NCBI GenBank assembly: GCA_963662175.1
Contig: OY759220.1
Coordinates: 44,488,136 to 44,552,135 of the forward strand
DNA: 64,000 bases
Source: Aradus depressus
Taxonomy: Eukaryota > Arthropoda > Insecta > Hemiptera > Aradidae
Reading direction: 5' to 3'
Made by a program: the position numbers and the translations under genes. A model generated the notes under the pieces. That model saw only the letters and a list, made by a program, of their open reading frames with translations. It had not been told where the DNA came from and did not search any database. Of this stretch, positions 20,935 to 31,581 are shown one piece after another; the stretch's first letter is position 1; each line of letters opens with the position of its first letter.

Positions 20935-21750
20935 TAGTGTTGTGCAGTTTTTAGGGTCGGTGAATGCAAAAGAATAAATCTAATATTGAATAGATTGGCT
21001 ATGGCGAAATGCTAGGGCCAAAAAAAAAAAGTTTTTTTTTTTTTTCAGAAAATATAAAGAATCGGTGAACGTTTTTAAAAGATTTGGAAACTCTATTGAG
21101 GATTATGTACTCGAAAAAAGTAGAAATTATTAGATAGTTATCTGATTTACTGATATTAAAGGAGAGACGATCCGAGGCGAGAAGGAGAAAAGATAACTGT
21201 AATTGTGAAAATCTACCAGGACTCAGATTAGATAGCTATAAAAATAAATGTCTTTTATCGAAAAAAAAGTGGAGATTTATCAGAAAGAAAAGCGGTTCTT
21301 TTCTCTCTCTGATTGTATCTATTGTACTTGATGGGTTGGGGCCGACATAAAGAAGTGAACAGTTAAGAGTAAGTCTATCGAGAATCGAAAATATTCTCGA
21401 TATCCGGGGTCCAGGTCTGGAAGCATACATTGATTCGGGTCCAGACCAGGATGCTCTCTCTTTATTTGTTGGTCCCTTACCTTCTGTTTTTGCTCTTCTC
21501 AAGATTCTTTGATCTCTGAATTCGTGGATCCATCTAGATCGTACGTAAATGTCTGCTCTCCCTCAGAAAAATCAGAAGCTAATGATCCACCAATTAAAAA
21601 GGTCATAATTGGAGTGAAAGGGGAAATTTACCTGTGAGTCAGGGTGTAGCTCCTCAAATTCAAAAGTTAAAAGAGCAAAAATTTAGGGTAAGAGTCAACC
21701 AAATAAAGAGATGGAAGGTTTAGAGAGATGCAGGGTAGCTTCAAGTTCAG
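20935..21750. other. No gene seen
   Basis: Purine-rich sequence leading into the 94-bp minisatellite, with degenerate relatives of its unit from about 21650. The 88-codon minus frame 21236-21502 is not recognisable. Confidence 0.4.
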
Positions 21751-22510
21751 AGATCGAAGGTTAGGGTCGACCAAATAAAGAAATAAACAGTTTGGAAGGA
21801 GAGCGGAAACTTATGTGTGTAACGGGATATAACCACAAATTCAGAGATCGAAGGTTAGGGTCGACCAAATAAAGAAATAAACAGTTTAGAAGGAGAGCGG
21901 AAACTTATGTGTGTGACGGGATATAACCACAAATTCAGAGATCGAAGGTTAGGGTCGACCAAATAAAGAAATAAACAGTTTGGAAGGAGAGCGGAAACTT
22001 ATGTGTGTGACGGGATATAACCACATATTCAGAGATCGAAGGTTAGGGTCGACCAAATAAAGAAATAAACAGTTTGGAAGGAGAGCGGAAACTTATGTGT
22101 GTGACGGGATATAACCACATATTCAGAGATCGAAGGTTAGGGTCGACCAAATAAAGAAATAAACAGTTTAGAAGGAGAGCGGAAACTTATGTGTGTGACG
22201 GGATATAACCACAAATTCAGAGATCGAAGGTTAGGGTCGACCAAATAAAGAAATAAACAGTTTGGAAGGAGAGCGGAAACTTAGGTGTGTGACGGGACAT
22301 AACAACATATTCAGAGATCGAAGGTTAGGGTCGACCAAATAAAGAAATAAACAGTTTGGAAGGAGAGCGGAAACTTATGTGTGTGACGGGATATAACAAC
22401 ATATTCAGAGATCGAAGGTTAGGGTCGACCAAATAAAGAAATAAACAGTTTGGAAGGAGAGCGGAAACTTATGTGTGTGACGGGATATAACCACATATTC
22501 AGAGATCGAA
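21751..22510 (+). repeat. 94-bp minisatellite, eight units
   Basis: The landmark AGATCGAAGGTTAGGGTCGA recurs exactly every 94 bp from 21751 to 22409, and its first half recurs at 22503. Units differ at only a few positions (AAATTC/ATATTC, TTAGAAG/TTGGAAG, GGGATAT/GGGACAT). The core AGGAGAGCGGAAACTTATG resembles the block before the family X 3' end. A degenerate unit precedes the array. Confidence 0.95.
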
Positions 22511-22779
22511 GAAACCTCAAAAGAGCAAGAACAGAAGGTTAGGGTCCAACAAACAAAGAGATCCAAGATCTAGAGTGAGAGTGGGGGACTTAGCCAATAC
22601 ACCAATATTTCCGGAGTCTACTAAAGTAGGCTATCATAATGTCAAGTCAATGTAGCAACATTACTGTATTAGTGTATTTTTTCAGAAATATTCTAAATCC
22701 GGGCGACAAGGGCCACCTAAACTGTATAAATCTACCTCTATTACTAGTGTGGAAGGATTTAACTGGGAAGTGAAAAAAC

Positions 22780-23018
22780 ATTGAGCACGCCGTCCTTCGG
22801 ATAGGACATTGACGATGGTCGCGAGCCTGTACGATGCCAGATACTTGTTACAGATCCCTACTCTAGGTGAATAAAAATACGGTAGGCAAAATTTAGGACT
22901 CCCACAATAAAGTCGGGCTCATGTCAACCAGAGTAGGTAAGAAAAGAGCGCTCTGGTAGTAGGCGATATGACCTCATAGGTAAAGCCCGGGCATGACTCA
23001 TAATAACTAACTGAACTA
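22780..23018 (+). repeat. SINE family 1, 5'-truncated copy
   Basis: Starts at GAGCACGCCGTCCTTCGG, runs through AGTAGGCGATATGACC and ends GCCCGGGCATGACTCATAAT. Confidence 0.85.
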
Positions 23019-23175
23019 AAGTGATAATTGTGAAATATATATCAATAATAAAATTCAAAAAAATATATTTTTAAAAACTCGTTGCCATTATTTAATGCTT
23101 TTTTTGTAATACTTCAGAATTTATAACATGAAAATATGTATAATTAGCATGTTTACCAAGCGTTGCGTGAGAGAG

Positions 23176-23343
23176 TAACCGCGTTGGTTAGTAACTTAGG
23201 TTACCGACATTGTACAATCTTGTGACCATCGCATTACGTCTCATTGAAAGGACGGCGTGCTCAATGTTTCTTATAACCTTCCAAATAAAAAAAAGGGCCT
23301 CGGTTTGAACCCGCGATCTTAAACTAAGTAGACAAGCACGCTT

Positions 23344-23345
<2 letters not shown>
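23176..23345 (-). repeat. SINE family 1, head replaced by a poly-C tract
   Basis: Minus copy with GGACGGCGTGCTCAATGTTT and box B-like GGTTTGAACCC complement. The head ends at AAGCACGCTTTG, where 35 C begin (23346-23379) instead of the usual head. Confidence 0.7.

Positions 23346-23379
<34 letters not shown>
23346..23379. repeat. 34-bp poly-C tract
   Basis: Pure C run joined directly to the truncated SINE head. Confidence 0.85.
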
Positions 23380-23380
<1 letters not shown>

Positions 23381-23559
23381 AAAGCTGAAGTCAATTTAAG
23401 GCTCTTCATTGTGGTTGCCATGACAGTGATCAAACTATGGCTGACAACGTACACTTTGGTTCCCGTACTAAACCACTTTTTTCTGATGGACAACTGTAAG
23501 TTTTCAAATATATATACTTTTTTTTTTTGGTTTAGTACATATACCTACTGTGGTTGCCA

Positions 23560-23860
23560 ACTAGACAGTTCTTCACTTCTATTTGTTCATTTTAGATTCA
23601 ACCACAACAGATCACCTTCCGACTTACTCCAGTCATGTCTTGTTAGCCTGTCCACTAACGTCCCTTCACAGAGATCAGCTATTTTGTACTTTAATACCCC
23701 ATCCTGTCCCCCTACCAACCGATATCAGATTAATAATTAGTAGAGTTAAAAATATTGAGATCCTTGACGCTCTTTCCAATTTTATTTAAGCAAATTATTC
23801 AGTTTTATTGTTATTTGAACTGTAAACCTAATTATATCTCAGTCCTCACTTCTCTCACTA
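23560..23860 (+). pseudogene. Possible LINE C-terminal relic
   Basis: Plus strand reads SSHVLLACPLTSLHRDQLF and LPTDIRLIISRVKNIEILDA then stops. The H-x4-CP spacing followed by a Leu/Ile-rich helix resembles the end of non-LTR polymerases, but the Cys pair expected upstream is not clear. Weak call. Confidence 0.35.
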
Positions 23861-24170
23861 CATACAGCCAGTAACAAAAATGTTCGGACGGTTTGATTTT
23901 TCAATAAAAAATTATAATAATTAAATGCACAAGTAATAAAAAATAATTAAAAAAAATAATTAAAGCCATTTTTCAATCAAGAATAAGAATTCAAAAGTGG
24001 GTTAGGATAAAGGAAAAACAGCTTTGATTAGAACAAATAAATATTTTAATTTAATAAATTTTATAACAAGTAATGTAGGTAACAAAAATTTTCGGACAAA
24101 ATTGTAAACAACTATAAATAAATTCAATGTTTTTTTTACGATTTCACAAATTCAAAAACCATAATGTTAA

Positions 24171-25219
24171 TTAATATTTGGTTGGGTACCCTTTTTGTGT
24201 AATAACATCTTTCATTCGATTCGGCATTGATGATGAAACTAATTTTTTGGTGAAATTTGGAACAAACCGCAATAATAAAATATTCTTGTATCTGGTAACT
24301 CTTCACAACATAAAAAGAAATCTCAGGTCATGTGATGTCAGAAAACTAGATTTTTGTGATATGACGTTGGAAGAGAGCGACAGCAGCGCTGACCCTCGGC
24401 AGAAACCGTCCCTTCCCCCTACTCTATCCCCTCCACCTTCCCTCTAAAGAAACTAAGTACCCAATTTTTCTAATTTAAACGTTTTTTCTCCGATATTTCG
24501 ACAAATAAATGTTTCCAGATCATGTCCGTTTACTTCCATGTAATATATGTATACATATACTATTACTTTACTTTTGTTTACTTCCCTATACATATAATAT
24601 ATGTATACATAATAATATGTACTAAAAATTTTGTAATCGTGTGAACATCAGAGACCAATTGCATGCGTGTATTTATGTGAGAGCTCAAACGCTTTGACCT
24701 GACATCGTACAGGCTCATGACCATCGGTTAACATCCCATCCGAAGGACGGAGTGCTTAAGTCTATTTTACCTCGCAGATTAATGACATTACTCCAAAAAA
24801 TTTCTGAATGATTCTGGAACTCTTTTGCGAAGCTCAATCTTTTTTTTATATTTTTTTCACTCACAAACGGTTTTTGGTACTCTCCCATTATATCCTGCTT
24901 CTTTTAGAATTCTTCGAACATTTTGTGGGTGAACTTTCTTTCCCGTTTCTCTGTATACCTCGGCGGCGATCTGAGGTGCACTCCTCGAGGGCTTGTTTTT
25001 AATTTTCCGGACAACGCTACACCTTTCTCGGTCGTTTAATACTCTTGGACGGCCAGAGGAAGATTTCAAATCTATCCGATCCTCGTGCTTATACCTTCGA
25101 ATTACATCGGCTACGGTGCTTTTACTTCGGCCTACCATACCACTGATTTTGCGGACACTTAATCCTTTTTCATAATTAAAAATTATTATCTGTTGAACTT
25201 CGAAAGATGTTCGACCCAT
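24171..25219 (-). pseudogene. Tc1 transposase, catalytic core replaced by foreign DNA
   Basis: The N-terminal 120 residues are intact: two helix-turn-helix parts (VRKISGMVGRSKSTVADVIR, SAPQIAAEVYRETGKKVHPQ) separated by SGRPRVL. After VPKTVCE a stop and shift lead through RKRVPESFRNFLE up to about 24784. A SINE fragment and unrelated sequence follow. The C-terminus reappears at 24171-24290 (KKLVSSMPNRMKDVITQKGY, PTKY stop). The region with the catalytic DDE residues is missing. Confidence 0.85.
24697..24783 (-). repeat. SINE family 1 fragment inside the Tc1 transposase
   Basis: CCTGACATCGTACAGGCTC, CATCCGAAGGACGGAGTG and ATTTTACCTCGCAG match the middle of the SINE. It ends where the transposase frame resumes. 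Confidence 0.75.
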
Positions 25220-25587
25220 CTTGACAGCAGGAAATACAAATAACTACTGAATGCAGTAATAGAAGGATATAAACACATTTCATTTGTTCGGTATTAGCAG
25301 TTGGTTGAGAAGGGATTAAAGATCATGATCAGAGTCGCATTTGTTTACAAAACAAAAAACAGGTGTCCAGAAAATTTTGTTACGTGAATTTCTTGTCTTC
25401 AATTATTAATGCAAAAGTTCCTATTAGCTGTAAATGTTTAATTAATTGTTTTACGGAGTTTTGAAATGATTGATGATCTCGAAATTTAAAACTTTGCTTG
25501 AATTAAATATTTTGCCATATAACTATGTGTAACTGCAAAAGAAAAACAAAATTATAAATTGTCCGAAAATTTTTGTTATTGATTGTA

Positions 25588-25713
25588 GTTAGTTACTTAT
25601 GACTCACTTTTACTACGAGGTCATATCGCCTACTACCAGGGCACTCTTTTGTTACCTACTCTGGTGGACATGAGCCCAAGTCTATTGTGGGAGTCCTAAA
25701 TTTTGCCTACCAT
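25588..25713 (-). repeat. SINE family 1, 3' fragment
   Basis: TTAGTTACTTATGACTCAC, AGGTCATATCGCCTACTAC and TTTTGCCTACC; begins directly at the Tc1 element end. Confidence 0.75.
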
Positions 25714-26295
25714 AAAATCCTTGCTCACTAGTGGTATACATTGTGCACTGTGCGCATGCTTAGTTTGCAGTTATCAGGGTAGTTACAACAAAAAATAAAG
25801 AAATCCTCCAAAACAAAGTGTTCATAGAAATCAAAATAATTTAATAGTAAATATTCTCTGGTATAATTTTTTCAAAAAATAAAGGTCTCTCCCACGAAAT
25901 AATTAATAAAAAAACAATTAAGCACTTCAAAATAATCATACAGTTTCAACAAAAATTCAAATGAGGACCGGTAACTCATATGAATTCAAATTTTTAATAT
26001 GGACAGTGTCACTTCCAGAAGAGACACTTCTCTCTTGTTGACTATTATTATTAAATCAATTTGCACAAAAAATATTTTAACAATTAATTAACATTTCTAT
26101 AGGTAGCAGTGGTGACACTGTTTGTCTAGGGAGGTTACCAGTTTGTTTATCTTATCGATTTAGGTTGGAGCTACCTATCTGAGGTTACAGCCTGAATGCA
26201 TACTGTTTTTATTTTGTTTTGTTTTTATTAATATAATGTGTGTAATCAAAAAATAATTATAACTCAAATTTCATTAATCACTTATATATCTATCT
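25714..26295. other. No gene seen
   Basis: AT-rich, no repeat recognised within the window and no ORF supported. Confidence 0.45.
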
Positions 26296-26622
26296 GAGGG
26301 CGCCGGTAGCTCAATGGTATGCGTACTTGTCTTCTGAGCTCAAGTGGGTTCGAAACCCGGCCGAGGCCCATAGTTTATTTTATCTGGGAGATAAATTGCA
26401 CTTAAGCGCGCCGTCCTTCGGATGGTACGTTAAGCTATGGTCCCGAGCCGTTACAATGTAAGGTACTCGTTAAAGACTCCTAGATGAATAAAACTTTAGG
26501 TAGGCAAAATTTAGGACTCCCATAGTAGAGTCGGGCTCATGTCCACCTGAGTGACGAAAGAACGCTCTGGTAGTAGGCGATATGACCTTGAGTTAAAGCC
26601 CGGGCGTGAGTCATAATAACTA
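26296..26622 (+). repeat. SINE family 1, full-length copy
   Basis: Head GAGGGCGCCGGTAGCTCAAT, box B GGTTCGAAACC (26347-26357), full body, end GCCCGGGCGTGAGTCATAAT with TAACTA tail. Confidence 0.9.
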
Positions 26623-26890
26623 AATTATATATCTGCGGTTTCTTTGCAACGGCAAATGAAGATGAATCATTGCAATCGTCACGTGACTTGAGAGGTCCCC
26701 TCACTAGCTCATTGACTAAGCTCCAATTTATACTTATTGTTAGTTTGAATTTAAATAGCAAAAAACCAAAATATAATAAATTAAACAGTGTATTTAAAGT
26801 GTTTTTTCATTGTTTTTTTTTTTTTTTTTTTTTTTTTTTTGCAATTTTTTTATTTTTTTTTTTTTTTTATTTTTTTTTTTTTCTCAGTTA

Positions 26891-26916
26891 TGGCCTTATG
26901 CTGAGGCATATCGGCC
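26891..26916 (-). other. LINE 3'-terminal stem-loop
   Basis: On the minus strand GGCC-GA-TATG, loop CCTCAG, CATA-A-GGCC. The two stem segments pair across a small internal loop. The same stem with different loop sequence occurs at the 3' ends of the copies at 36563-36588 and 37647-37672. A conserved 3' hairpin next to poly(A) is the kind of signal many LINE reverse transcriptases recognise. Confidence 0.7.
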
Positions 26917-27259
26917 AGCTACCATGATGGTCATTTTGGAAAATTTTTTACAGGTACCTTGGTTTAAGGACAAAGCAATTAAAGAAGAACAATCATAAGA
27001 AAAAACTTAAATTTATAGCAATAATTTTGTAAAGAAGCAAGATACGGACGCGCAATGCCCCTGAAGAGGAATGGGGCCACCACACAACACAGTCATGAAG
27101 GCGAGCAGGAAGCCAGAAGGCGAGCAGGACTCCAGAAGACAACACAGCAGAGGAGCGGAGGCACCGAACCGGCCGCGACCCACCAGGGTCCCAAACCCGT
27201 CGAGCACACAACCCCGAAATACAAAACCATCACTTTCCAACTTGGGTAACATAACTCCA

Positions 27260-27421
27260 TTCAGGTTTTGAGGGAACTTAATCCCGCGCCAGTGACCATC
27301 ACTCATACACTGATTCAAGTTTTGAGGGAACTTAATCCCGCGCCAGTGACCATCTCTCATACACTGATTCAGGTTTTGAGGGAACTTAATTCCGCGCCAG
27401 TGACCATCACTCATACCGTTG
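27260..27421 (-). repeat. 54-bp x3 tandem repeat in the LINE 3' UTR
   Basis: TTCAGGTTTTGAGGGAACTT marks units at 27260, 27314 and 27368. The period is a multiple of three and reads as an 18-residue repeat (DGHWRGIKFPQNLNQC) in a 246-codon minus frame. That frame overlaps the end of ORF2 and is otherwise not protein-like. Confidence 0.9.
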
Positions 27422-27593
27422 TTACCAATACAGTACACCGTTCTCCATGTGTGCCCGACCGACTCGAAACCCCGAGAAGCCCCAGCCGATGCCGGCACCC
27501 CAACCCACCCACCGCGCAGCCAACCGGCGCACGGTAGACCGAAGGGCGGCAAAAACATATAAATAGCTAGTGACATATGAATATATACGAAGT

Positions 27594-30500
27594 TCAGACC
27601 CTGCGGCCAGCATAATTTAAAAAAGCTAACAGCGCCTCTCTGACAAGAGGGCTGTTGCAAGCAGATAAAATAGCCAGGTATGTTCGAGGAGCTGCAACTG
27701 TTCTCTCTAGGTTCTCCATAAGGAGATCTCTTTCTGCACTGTAATGTGGACACTGCATCACTATATGCTCCAGATCCTCGTAGCCCCCGCAGTGGCGGCA
27801 GCTAGAACTCTCACTCAGACCAATCCTATTCAGGTAGGCATTGCACAGTCCGTGGTTGCTTCTTAAACGGCATATGGTCTTACACTCAAATTTAGATGTT
27901 GCTTTGTCTCTAAACCACGGTCTGGTTCCTACATGGGGTTGAATCGACTTAAAGAAATTGCCTTTGCGAGAGGCCTGGTACCTGTCCTGCCACATTGTCA
28001 GAACGGAGGTCAGGATACCCTCCTTCAGATCGCTAGCCGGGATGTTGCCTATAGGCTCCCCCCTCTCCACCGCCAGTTTTGCCAATCCGTCCACCCTCTC
28101 GTTGCCTTTAATTCCCGCGTGAGCTTTCACCCACATTAACACAACTTTTTTCTTTTGGCCAATAACCACGGCATAGTTTTCTAGTATGTCGGCTATTATG
28201 TTATCATAGATAGATAACTTGTTTGTGCAACAGGAATTTAACTTAGTTAGGGCACTCAATGAATCTGTAACTAAAAGAAAGTGTTCACTATCGAGTAGGG
28301 AGACATACTTCAAAGCTTCATTTATTGCTACTAATTCAGCTGTGTAACTAGAAGCAAATTTCGGAAGTTTGAAACTCCGACTGAAATTTTTGTCGTCATC
28401 AAGAAAGGCGCAACCTGTACCATTCGTCGTTTTTGATCCGTCTGTAAATATTGGTACATATGACGACCACCATTTCCTTTTGATCCCTTGGAACACCGCA
28501 TTAACCATGGAAGGAGGGACACCAGAGAGATCCGGTAAGTATGTTATATTAATGTGATGAAGAAGATTACGAAAATTAATATTGAAATTTGGTAGAATGT
28601 GAGAACTGTATACGAAAGGGGCAAACTTAGCGTATTCCGGGAAACTATCAAGCAAAAGAGGATAATAATTCTTTCTAACCCAGTAAGATGAGGTGAGGTT
28701 AAGTACAGTTAGTTGCCGAACTTTGCTATAGACAGGACTATCGGAGGCCAGTAACTTGCAGAGGTACCTGCCAGCCAACATTCTCCTTCTAAGGTCTAGC
28801 GGCATCTCCTCCGCCTCACACAGTACCACATCTACAGGTGTGCTGTTCAGGAAGCCCAGTGCCAGACGCAGACATTTGTTGTGAAGGACATCCAGCCCAT
28901 GTAGACTGGTCTTGGCCGCTTCACCATAGAACACTGAGCCGTAGTCCACAACTGCCCTAATTACGTTTCTATAAAATAGTAATGCAATATTAGGATCTGC
29001 CCCCCAATTTCTGTTTGTTATTAGTCTAAGGATATTAATATATTTTTCTACTTTCTGGATTATGGAGGAGATATGGCTGTTCCAGTTTAACTTCCGGTCT
29101 AGAACCAAGCCTAAGAATTTAACCTTGGCCACGCAAGGGAAGACCAATCCCCCTAAAGCTAAATTCTCCCCGAGTGGGAACCTATGTTGTCGCGAGAAAG
29201 GACAAACGGCAGATTTTAACTGAGAGATGCTGAGACCATTGTCGACCAGCCACGGGAGCAGCGATGTTACGGCCTGGTTCAAGCCTGCCTTGCAAGAATC
29301 CACGGTCTTGTGTTGGGTATACAGGCAGATATCATCTGCATACTGCAATATACTTATGTTGCGAGGAATACATCGACACAAATCCAAGGAGTAGATAACG
29401 AATAGAAGGGGAGAGAGAATTCCCCCCTGCGCCAAACCCAGATTTGTAACCCTGGAACTATGCAGTGAGCTGTTTATCCATAGATGAAGGCGTCTATTCG
29501 AGAGTAAGTTAATGATCCTGTGAGTAAAACTGGCTGGCAAGTCCAAATTTAGCATCTTGTTCGCTAGAACAGGAAGTTGAACAGAGTCATAGGCCCCTGT
29601 GAGATCCAGGAACAGTCCCAATGTCTGATGACGATTAGTAAACCCAGTGTGGATATCTAAGGTGAGGGATGCTAAACTGTCATAAGTGGACCTGCCCTTC
29701 CGAAACCCGAACTGGTAAGATGGGATCTTGTCCTGCGACTCCAGCCACCACTCAAGCCTGTTCTTCACCATTCTTTCGAAGGTCTTCAACATGCAAGATG
29801 ACAGGGCTATCGGTCTGTATGAAGCTCCATCACTGTGCGATCTACCCGGTTTTAGCAATGGGATAACCAAATAATCCTTCCAATCCTCCGGGAAGACCCC
29901 AGAAAGCCAGATCTCATTAAATGCCTTCAACAGGTGGAGTTTGGTTGTGACCAGCAAATTCCTGATCATGTCATAATGGATCCCGTCCATCCCTGGAGCC
30001 GTATTCTTACTGTTGGATTTGATCGCCATGTTCAGTTCGGCCAGTTCGAACCTGTCTGTTAGGAAGTGTCTCTCTGATATCCTGTCCATTGCTCCCACCC
30101 ATGCCGGAACGAAGGGAGGGGCCAAACGTTCCATGAAGTCCACACACCACTCTCCCGTCTCTAAAGGGGGCTTATTACTTTTCTTCCTGTTTGATAGTTT
30201 TTTTATTTTGTCCCAAATTTCTTTTACAGGCGTACATCTGTTCAAACTACCACAAAATTCGCGCCAACTATTAATTTTACTTTCTTTTACCGCCTTCTTA
30301 AATTCCGCATCCGCTCGTTTATATTTCATGAGATTCCCCAAATCCGAATTCTTTTTATAATTATTGAAGTTGGCTTTCCTTTTGTTTAACAAATCGCTGA
30401 GGTTTTCATTCCACCAGGGACGATTAAATTTGGGATTTATATATTTTCTAAATTTCGGGATTGCTTCTGCAGCTGCTTCATTTATAACGTTAATGCAATG

Positions 30501-31301
30501 GTCATACCCTTCATTTAGATTACTGTCTGAACTCCTGAATTTATCATTCATGGAATAACTAAATTTTTCCCAATCAGCTTTTCTAATGTTCCACCTTCGA
30601 AAGGGTGTGACGAGGATTTTGTTAATAGAAATATTATTTAAAGTGATTACAATGGGGAGGTGGTTAGAGCCGTGAGGGTCAGACAATGTCTCCCAATCCA
30701 CTTTACTGGCCAAACCTGAAGAACAAAAAGTGACATCCACCGCCGAGTTGCATTTCTGGGCAACGTTATTAACATAAGTAGGGCTGCCATCATTAACAAC
30801 TATCATATAGCTGTTTTCAACAGCCGCTAAAAGATTTTTGCCCTTCTTGTCACATCTATCGCAACCCCAAGAATAGTGGTGAGAATTGAAATCACCTCCA
30901 ACCAAGGTAGGTTTTGGAATGCCTCGCAACAACCGGTCCCAGTCTGCCTCTGCCACTTGGTTGTTGGGCTCATTGTAAATAGAGATGATACTGATGGCAG
31001 AATTGGAGACTAACCTAATCTCCGCTCCTACCATCAGCACATTCCTTACCTTGTAACAATTGGTGATCTGGGTGTAGGGGATGCTACTCCTAATGAGGAG
31101 CGCTACCCCGGACCTGGCGTCTGCCCTGTCCTCTCTCAGCACATTGTACCCCGGGAACCCGACATACACTCCTGGCCTGAACCACGTCTCAGACACAAGG
31201 GCCACGTCGATACCGTGCTTGTGCAACATCCACTCCAAACTGGCTTTGTTGGCTACAGCAGAACGAGCGTTCCATTGAAGGAGCTTAAGAGTTCTGTCCA
31301 T
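27594..31301 (-). CDS. LINE ORF2: endonuclease, reverse transcriptase, RNase H, zinc tail
   Basis: 1235 residues, uninterrupted. Endonuclease 1-220: QWNARS (9-14), VSETW, GGDFNSHHYSWG (134 onward), SAVDVTF, and GSNHLPI (SNH where SDH is usual). Reverse transcriptase about 430-740: SYRPIALSSCMLKTFERMV, QFGFRKGRST, motif A LGLFLDLTGAYDSV, LAQGGILSPLLF, motif C QYADDICLY (YADD about 653-656), KFLGLVLDRKLNWNSH. RNase H about 950-1080 with FTDGSK, YTAELVAI, LVTDSLSAL and VKAHAGIKGNERVDGLAKLA, giving all acidic residues and the His. Zinc motif CRHCGG...EHIVMQC near 1167. The enzyme copies the element RNA at a nicked target, and RNase H may remove template RNA. The domain set places it in the I group. 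It appears capable of activity. Confidence 0.92.
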   Translation of the reverse strand: MDRTLKLLQWNARSAVANKASLEWMLHKHGIDVALVSETWFRPGVYVGFPGYNVLREDRADARSGVALLIRSSIPYTQITNCYKVRNVLMVGAEIRLVSNSAISIISIYNEPNNQVAEADWDRLLRGIPKPTLVGGDFNSHHYSWGCDRCDKKGKNLLAAVENSYMIVVNDGSPTYVNNVAQKCNSAVDVTFCSSGLASKVDWETLSDPHGSNHLPIVITLNNISINKILVTPFRRWNIRKADWEKFSYSMNDKFRSSDSNLNEGYDHCINVINEAAAEAIPKFRKYINPKFNRPWWNENLSDLLNKRKANFNNYKKNSDLGNLMKYKRADAEFKKAVKESKINSWREFCGSLNRCTPVKEIWDKIKKLSNRKKSNKPPLETGEWCVDFMERLAPPFVPAWVGAMDRISERHFLTDRFELAELNMAIKSNSKNTAPGMDGIHYDMIRNLLVTTKLHLLKAFNEIWLSGVFPEDWKDYLVIPLLKPGRSHSDGASYRPIALSSCMLKTFERMVKNRLEWWLESQDKIPSYQFGFRKGRSTYDSLASLTLDIHTGFTNRHQTLGLFLDLTGAYDSVQLPVLANKMLNLDLPASFTHRIINLLSNRRLHLWINSSLHSSRVTNLGLAQGGILSPLLFVIYSLDLCRCIPRNISILQYADDICLYTQHKTVDSCKAGLNQAVTSLLPWLVDNGLSISQLKSAVCPFSRQHRFPLGENLALGGLVFPCVAKVKFLGLVLDRKLNWNSHISSIIQKVEKYINILRLITNRNWGADPNIALLFYRNVIRAVVDYGSVFYGEAAKTSLHGLDVLHNKCLRLALGFLNSTPVDVVLCEAEEMPLDLRRRMLAGRYLCKLLASDSPVYSKVRQLTVLNLTSSYWVRKNYYPLLLDSFPEYAKFAPFVYSSHILPNFNINFRNLLHHINITYLPDLSGVPPSMVNAVFQGIKRKWWSSYVPIFTDGSKTTNGTGCAFLDDDKNFSRSFKLPKFASSYTAELVAINEALKYVSLLDSEHFLLVTDSLSALTKLNSCCTNKLSIYDNIIADILENYAVVIGQKKKVVLMWVKAHAGIKGNERVDGLAKLAVERGEPIGNIPASDLKEGILTSVLTMWQDRYQASRKGNFFKSIQPHVGTRPWFRDKATSKFECKTICRLRSNHGLCNAYLNRIGLSESSSCRHCGGYEDLEHIVMQCPHYSAERDLLMENLERTVAAPRTYLAILSACNSPLVREALLAFLNYAGRRV

Positions 31302-31581
31302 AATAAATATTTAATTTTTTTTTTTATTAAATCGCCCAACTGGACTGAGAAGAGAACAGACTAAATATGGAAGTATGCAAAGAATGGGAATTCTATTAAA
31401 TAGTATGTAAATGGATTTGTATGTAAGTACACCCAAAAAGGCGCACGTAAACACGAGAACCAGAGGGAATTCACAACTAAAACCATAAACGCAGGAAATT
31501 GAATTATTATTTACAAATAAGAAAAGAGGCTTCAGTGAATTGAGCATTCCTTGAAACGATTTTGGAAATGAACTCATTAAA

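Larger units (their letters stand above)
23865..25585 (-). mobile_element. Tc1-like transposon of the IR/DR type, transposase broken
   Basis: TA duplications flank the element (23863-23864 and 25586-25587). Each end holds two copies of a transposase-site-like repeat: outer left 23869-23890 (GTAACAAAAATGTTCGGAC), inner left 24079-24098 (AACAAAAATTTTCGGACA), inner right 25364-25383, outer right 25560-25579. Outer and inner copies are about 200-210 bp apart at both ends, the IR/DR layout known from Sleeping Beauty-type Tc1 elements. Confidence 0.85.

Noticed and set aside
24178..24447. 89-codon plus-strand ORF
   Set aside because: Antisense to the Tc1 transposase C-terminus and running into the foreign insertion; no protein motif.
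27013..27753. 246-codon minus-strand ORF overlapping the end of the LINE ORF2
   Set aside because: It lies mostly in the 3' UTR, overlaps ORF2 in another frame, and holds the 18-residue repeat without any recognised domain.
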